Of a stretch of DNA of 9,010 nucleotides, positions 5,661 to 9,010 are shown one piece after another; position 1 is the stretch's first letter; each line of letters opens with the position of its first letter. The notes under the pieces are model-generated. The model saw only the letters and a list, made by a program, of their open reading frames with translations, was not told where the DNA came from and did no database searches. The position numbers and the translations under genes were made by a program. Source of the stretch: Candidatus Bathyarchaeota archaeon (lineage in GTDB: Archaea > Thermoproteota > Bathyarchaeia > 40CM-2-53-6 > FEN-987); the NCBI GenBank assembly GCA_023247835.1, contig JAHFFU010000027.1, positions 1 to 9,010 of the forward strand, in the 5' to 3' direction.

Positions 5661-6722
5661 CTACAGCTTGACTGATTGGTAAGTCACCTGTAGGCTCCCG
5701 TTCTGGCCGCTCCAATGGAACTTGGGCACGTGCCTCCTGAACCTCTTAAAGCGCTGACTTAGCGCGTGCGCAACGATTGGCATGGCTATTGTCGCGTCGG
5801 TGAAGCACTGGACCATTCTGGAACGCCGGTTGTACTTGCCCCAGCTTTGAGCCTCCTCGAAAGTTGACCCACTCAACCCTCCCCACTGCGGAACATCGGT
5901 CGTAAACTGAATTGCGAAATCATGTGTTCGGTCATGTCGGGTTTGGTAGCTTGCTATTACAGCGGTTTGCTGAATGAAATTCTTTGGAACACCGCCACCG
6001 ACGATGATGACAGCCGTGTGCTTTGATTTTTCCGTAATCTTGGAGCTTTCATCAACATCTCGCATGTGGTCTACAATGAGGCGGCGCTTCCTTCTCCTGT
6101 TTGCGAACATGAGCGAGAAACCCAAGCCGCTATCGCACATTGCCGGAACGAAGATCGGGACACCCATCTCGTATGCTGCTACGCAAATTCCATCCCTATC
6201 TTTCGCCATACGCGAAACCCATTTCCCAAACTCATGCATAACCTCACGCGAGGAATACGGCCTTCCAGACTGGAGACGCGAAGAGAAATCTTTCTCTATC
6301 ATTACATCAAGATGGTAGAACTTTCGCTCATCGGCATACACGTCGTACATCCTGTCAATCCGGTGACGCCGGAGCATCACGTTGTCTATCTGATCCGTTC
6401 CCTGAAAGTGCTTGCCTCCAATAGTCTCGTAAGCATCATGGTAGAGTGTCGCGCCTGTGGTAACTAGTACATCGACCATTCTTCGCCGGATAAGATACGT
6501 AATCACTTCACGCATTCCTGCAGGAACCATAGCACCTGCAAGCCCCATCCAGATTACGATTTCCCGTTTCTTGAGCATCGACGTCCAAGCGTCGGCAGCC
6601 TCACCCAGTTTGCGCCCCTGAAACCCGGTGAGCGCCATGTCACTAAGGAGTTCACTAATGGTCTTCTCCGGTTGAACTTCGACGGGGCGGGTTGGATGCC
6701 TTAGAACTTGTTCTCGCTGCAA
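5661..6722 (-). CDS. dys: Deoxyhypusine synthase family protein
   Basis: Deoxyhypusine synthase uses NAD and spermidine to modify a lysine of aIF5A. This 353-residue protein keeps the family's catalytic segment: E290, W294 and K296 in EEAQSWGK align with human E323, W327 and the covalent-intermediate lysine K329. D197 (PAMCDSG) and the glycine loop VGGGVPK at 241-247 are also present. However, N248 stands where human DHS has H288, and F202 where it has D243. The segments TTGATLYHDAYE (88-99) and FTTDVPQWGGLSG resemble the bacterial DHS-like group, some members of which make homospermidine. It may therefore modify aIF5A or make a polyamine; sequence alone cannot decide. The start is TTG: the in-frame upstream sequence reaches a stop with no ATG or GTG. 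It converges on fixX and has a TATA-like element upstream. Confidence 0.85.
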   Translation of the reverse strand: MQREQVLRHPTRPVEVQPEKTISELLSDMALTGFQGRKLGEAADAWTSMLKKREIVIWMGLAGAMVPAGMREVITYLIRRRMVDVLVTTGATLYHDAYETIGGKHFQGTDQIDNVMLRRHRIDRMYDVYADERKFYHLDVMIEKDFSSRLQSGRPYSSREVMHEFGKWVSRMAKDRDGICVAAYEMGVPIFVPAMCDSGLGFSLMFANRRRKRRLIVDHMRDVDESSKITEKSKHTAVIIVGGGVPKNFIQQTAVIASYQTRHDRTHDFAIQFTTDVPQWGGLSGSTFEEAQSWGKYNRRSRMVQCFTDATIAMPIVAHALSQRFKRFRRHVPKFHWSGQNGSLQVTYQSVKL

Positions 6723-6752
6723 TGTTTCCGCCCAACTAATCCCTTTTCATTT

Positions 6753-6761
6753 CAAATAAAA
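6753..6761 (-). promoter_or_regulatory. Candidate TATA box for dys
   Basis: On the minus strand this reads TTTTATTTG, an archaeal TATA-like sequence centred about 35 nt before the TTG start. Initiation would fall near 6731, giving a very short leader; GGGCGG just before the start is a possible weak ribosome binding site. This suggests dys can be transcribed on its own and not only from the genes upstream. Confidence 0.4.
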
Positions 6762-6803
6762 CCTACGAAAGAAGGAAAATGCTGGGAAAAGTTCGAATTC
6801 GCA

Positions 6804-7013
6804 CTAGGATTCTCCGAGGATCTCACCAATCAACATAACCTCGCTTGCACCTTTCTTTGTTTCCCTGTAATTCTTCCAATGCTTTTCGAACCTGTTTATG
6901 ATCGCAAGCACATCGGTCAGCGGCACCCAGTCAGAGGTTATGGGGTACACTTTCTCGGCAATTGGAGATTTCCCTAGCTCCTTAATCTCGCGCTTTACTT
7001 GGTCGAGGTTCAT
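6804..7013 (-). CDS. Small hypothetical protein (69 residues)
   Basis: The frame runs from an ATG at 7011-7013 and encodes a soluble, helix-prone protein. It starts MNLDQVKREIKELGKSPIAE and continues through DWVPLTDVLAIINRFEKHWKNYRETKKG to ILGES. Amphipathic heptad-like spacing in both halves and the clean composition, including tryptophans, make it look like a real protein rather than a shadow. There are no cysteines, membrane segments or known motifs, and I cannot assign a function. It has the same strand as tgtA (69 nt upstream) and dys (81 nt downstream), so it may be co-transcribed with one of them. A plus-strand frame (6708-6977) overlaps it, but its protein looks random. Confidence 0.55.
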   Translation of the reverse strand: MNLDQVKREIKELGKSPIAEKVYPITSDWVPLTDVLAIINRFEKHWKNYRETKKGASEVMLIGEILGES

Positions 7014-7082
7014 CGCTTCGACAACCGAACTTCAATATGCGTTGGGAATTGCATTTTAGGTTATTCAAAGATCGGAAAACGC

Positions 7083-8669
7083 TTATTTTAGCGCCTTCAG
7101 GGCCTTCGAAAACGATTGATTATCGAGACCTTCTGCTTCGACAATTTTGACTTTCATTTTTCTCCTGAATTTGGTTCTTATTGCACGCGCAATCCTACCT
7201 TGCCAAGGTTCCTCGACAACAATTAGGCAGCGTGCGTATTCCGCCGCTTTCAAGTATTCAGTAATCCGTTTCACTGACGAGTCTATAGTCGCGTGGGTTG
7301 GTGTGAGGGCGCTTTCTGTTTGGGATAGCGGGTAGACGTCGAGTAATTCTTGCGGGACGATGGCGAAGGTAAGCCCGTAGGAGCAAATGTGCACGTCACT
7401 TCGCTTCTCAAGCTTGCTTAGCGAATCTTCTAGGCGTGAATCTTCCCGGAATGGTTCCAGCTGGGATTCGGGCAGGAGAAGAAGCTTCTTGGCACGGGCG
7501 GGGGGGCGGTATCTCTCCAGTAAGCGCTTTTGGTAGCGAAGAATTTCCGGGCGGCTTAGGGAGGCTTCGGAGAAGACGAATGGTCCCTTCTTCTTTCTTA
7601 CAGGGGTGCCTTCTTCCAGACTCTCCGCATAGGTGAGCATTTTCTTGAAGGCGATTTGGAGTGCTGGATGGGCTCGCGACCTCGTCTCGACGAGTTCCCA
7701 AAGCCTTCCATCAACAATAGCCTGCTTAACCGTTTGCAGCTCGCTCATGCAGGAGTGTAAGTTATGGGATGCGAGGAAACGTTCACGATCCATGAGCAGG
7801 AGCTTCCTGACTTCATCGGGGCTTTTCTTGTGACAGGCAGGGCAGTTGCATGGAAAGTATGCCAAATCCTCAATTTTCGCTGTGCCTTGTGTTGTCATGT
7901 AGCGTCCGTTTCTGGCGAATATTGCGTATGAGGCGGAATCGAAGATGTCGCATCCCAATGCCACCGCCATGGCGAACATCATGGGATGCCCCGCCCCGAA
8001 CAAGTGCAGGGGCCTGTCCGGTGGCAGGTTAACCTTTGCGGCCATGATCATGTCGACCAAAACGTCGTAGCGATACTGCTGCATGACCGGGGTTGGGCTC
8101 CCTAGGGCATAGATTGAGAAATCCCGTTTTGCCATTTCCCGGGCGGAGTAGGCTACTAGGTCGGAATAGACGCCGCCCTGAACTGGCCCAACCCAGAGGA
8201 TGTCCTTCCGTGTGACTACGCTTAATGCCTGATCAGCTCTGCGCAAGGTCTCATCAACGGTCCACTTCGCTCGCTCCTTCGAAGCCTCTTGTCCTGTTGG
8301 GACATCTAGGATGACGGCCATGTCGCTGTCCAGCCGTTCTTGGAAGTTGATTATCTCTTTCGGCTGAACTTCCACATCACCATACTGAAGAATCTGGTAG
8401 GCGCCTGAATCTGTCTCGATCACACCATCAAAGTTGAGAAGTTGATGTATCCCCGGAACATCCTTTTCTCCGCGAAATTTACGCCAGATAAGATAGGAGT
8501 TCGTGATCAATGCGCCAAAGCCGAATGTGTCGCGCAGGTCCCCTGCGGGAATTAATTGAGCATTCGGGTTTACAACCGGCAGGAGCAGCGGAGTCTCAAC
8601 GGTCCCGCTTTTCGTTCTTAGTAATCCGATTCGGCCGAGAAGGTCTTTGCTCCGAATCTCGAAGGCCAT
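7083..8669 (-). CDS. tgtA: tRNA-guanine(15) transglycosylase, archaeosine pathway
   Basis: The enzyme exchanges guanine 15 in the tRNA D-loop for preQ0, the first tRNA step toward archaeosine. Numbered from the ATG at 8669 (528 residues), Asp87 in VIETDSGAYQ and Asp244 in CDIFDSASY correspond to the two active-site aspartates. HLFGAGHP (222-229) is the conserved substrate loop. Cys274, Cys276, Cys279 and His302 are the zinc ligands (CNCPAC...SHNL). I chose this start because FEIRSKDLLGRIG then aligns with the N-terminus of archaeal homologues; an in-frame ATG at 8705 would add 12 unfamiliar residues. Past about residue 350 is a C1/DUF5591-like region with VYPLSQTES (445-453). The usual C-terminal PUA domain is not recognisable, making the protein shorter than the Pyrococcus enzyme (about 580). 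The upstream gene ends 47 nt before this start, so co-transcription is likely. Confidence 0.93.
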   Translation of the reverse strand: MAFEIRSKDLLGRIGLLRTKSGTVETPLLLPVVNPNAQLIPAGDLRDTFGFGALITNSYLIWRKFRGEKDVPGIHQLLNFDGVIETDSGAYQILQYGDVEVQPKEIINFQERLDSDMAVILDVPTGQEASKERAKWTVDETLRRADQALSVVTRKDILWVGPVQGGVYSDLVAYSAREMAKRDFSIYALGSPTPVMQQYRYDVLVDMIMAAKVNLPPDRPLHLFGAGHPMMFAMAVALGCDIFDSASYAIFARNGRYMTTQGTAKIEDLAYFPCNCPACHKKSPDEVRKLLLMDRERFLASHNLHSCMSELQTVKQAIVDGRLWELVETRSRAHPALQIAFKKMLTYAESLEEGTPVRKKKGPFVFSEASLSRPEILRYQKRLLERYRPPARAKKLLLLPESQLEPFREDSRLEDSLSKLEKRSDVHICSYGLTFAIVPQELLDVYPLSQTESALTPTHATIDSSVKRITEYLKAAEYARCLIVVEEPWQGRIARAIRTKFRRKMKVKIVEAEGLDNQSFSKALKALK

Positions 8670-8716
8670 ACAGAGTCGAGCTTCGCCCGTTCGGTTCTTG
8701 CGCATTATTCCAGAAA

Positions 8717-9010
8717 TCAGGGGGCTGGGGGTTGCGTTTGGGCCCGGATGAATTCATCGTAGACCTTCTGGACTCGTTCCGCTGCCGGTCCCGTGCCCTC
8801 GACTATCCCCTTTTGAGAAACTCGGATCCTGTCCATGACAACAATTATGCCGGCTCCTTCGTTCATCCTTACCATTCTGGGAAATACTCGCTCCAGCCTA
8901 TCCGCCAAGGCTTGGAGGTTGAATGGTTTTTCAGTGTTGAATATCTGGAGAATTTTGCTGCCGTTAAGGAATAGTTTGTTAACAAGCCGACCGGAATCAT
9001 CTTTCGCTTC
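8717..9010 (-). CDS. Hypothetical protein, C-terminal part only (cut by the right edge)
   Basis: The frame is open from the right edge to the TGA at 8717-8719 and shows 97 residues. It begins EAKDDSGRLVNKLFLNGSKI and continues ILQIFNTEKPFNLQALADRLERVFPRMVRMNEGAGIIVVMDRIRVSQKGIVEG. A helical stretch ends in a proline-rich tail (QTQPPAP). A TTG at 8908 could be read as a start, but the frame continues upstream with equally protein-like sequence, so this is a fragment of a longer gene. I do not recognise the family. The stretch MNEGAGIIVVMDRIRVSQKG looks like a beta hairpin, and no cysteines or membrane segments are visible. It precedes tgtA by 11-47 nt, depending on the tgtA start, which suggests one operon. 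Confidence 0.65.
   Translation of the reverse strand, partial: EAKDDSGRLVNKLFLNGSKILQIFNTEKPFNLQALADRLERVFPRMVRMNEGAGIIVVMDRIRVSQKGIVEGTGPAAERVQKVYDEFIRAQTQPPAP

Noticed and set aside
5974..6467. Overlapping plus-strand open frames of 114 and 133 codons
   Set aside because: They lie opposite the well-supported deoxyhypusine synthase family gene and give low-complexity, non-protein-like products.
8510..8974. Plus-strand open frame of 154 codons near the right edge
   Set aside because: It is antisense to the start of tgtA and to the partial upstream gene, both of which read as real proteins on the minus strand.

Overview
The window looks archaeal. It encodes a ribosomal protein S17e (absent from bacteria), an archaeosine-type tRNA-guanine transglycosylase and a deoxyhypusine synthase family protein. 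The GC content is moderate, at least three genes appear to start with TTG, and the ETF beta and alpha subunits are fused, as in Sulfolobales and some other archaea. A TACK-type lineage such as Bathyarchaeia or Nitrososphaeria is my best guess, but the lineage cannot be fixed from this sequence alone.

Left part (1-1754): accessory DNA that looks mobile. A unit of about 1.43 kb (317-1746) is bounded by 53-bp imperfect inverted repeats that start GGTTCTGTT. Each end directly abuts a near-identical octamer (GGCATCAG at 309-316, TGCATCAG at 1747-1754), as expected for a target-site duplication. Inside is one long gene for a protein with three membrane segments and a large soluble domain, and no transposase. 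On the far side of the left octamer, 269-308 (weaker homology to about 240) is an inverted copy of the unit's left end. A second related unit therefore seems to lie head to head with the first and to run off the left edge; the partial gene ending at 248 would be its cargo.

Centre (1757-5649): the ordinary chromosome resumes with rps17e, then a tight forward operon etfBA (fused)-fixC-fixX. The coding regions overlap by 25 and 4 nt. Together they specify a FixABCX/EtfABCX-type flavoprotein complex with a ferredoxin-like subunit carrying eight cysteines, a set of proteins known for electron bifurcation between NADH, ferredoxin and quinone.

Right part (5661-9010): all genes are on the minus strand and converge on fixX with an 11-nt gap. 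Read 5' to 3' on that strand they are the C-terminal part of an unrecognised gene (off the right edge), tgtA for archaeosine in tRNA, a 69-codon small ORF, and a deoxyhypusine synthase family gene with its own TATA-like promoter. That enzyme keeps the catalytic lysine but differs from canonical deoxyhypusine synthase at two active-site positions. The TgtA appears to lack the usual C-terminal PUA domain.
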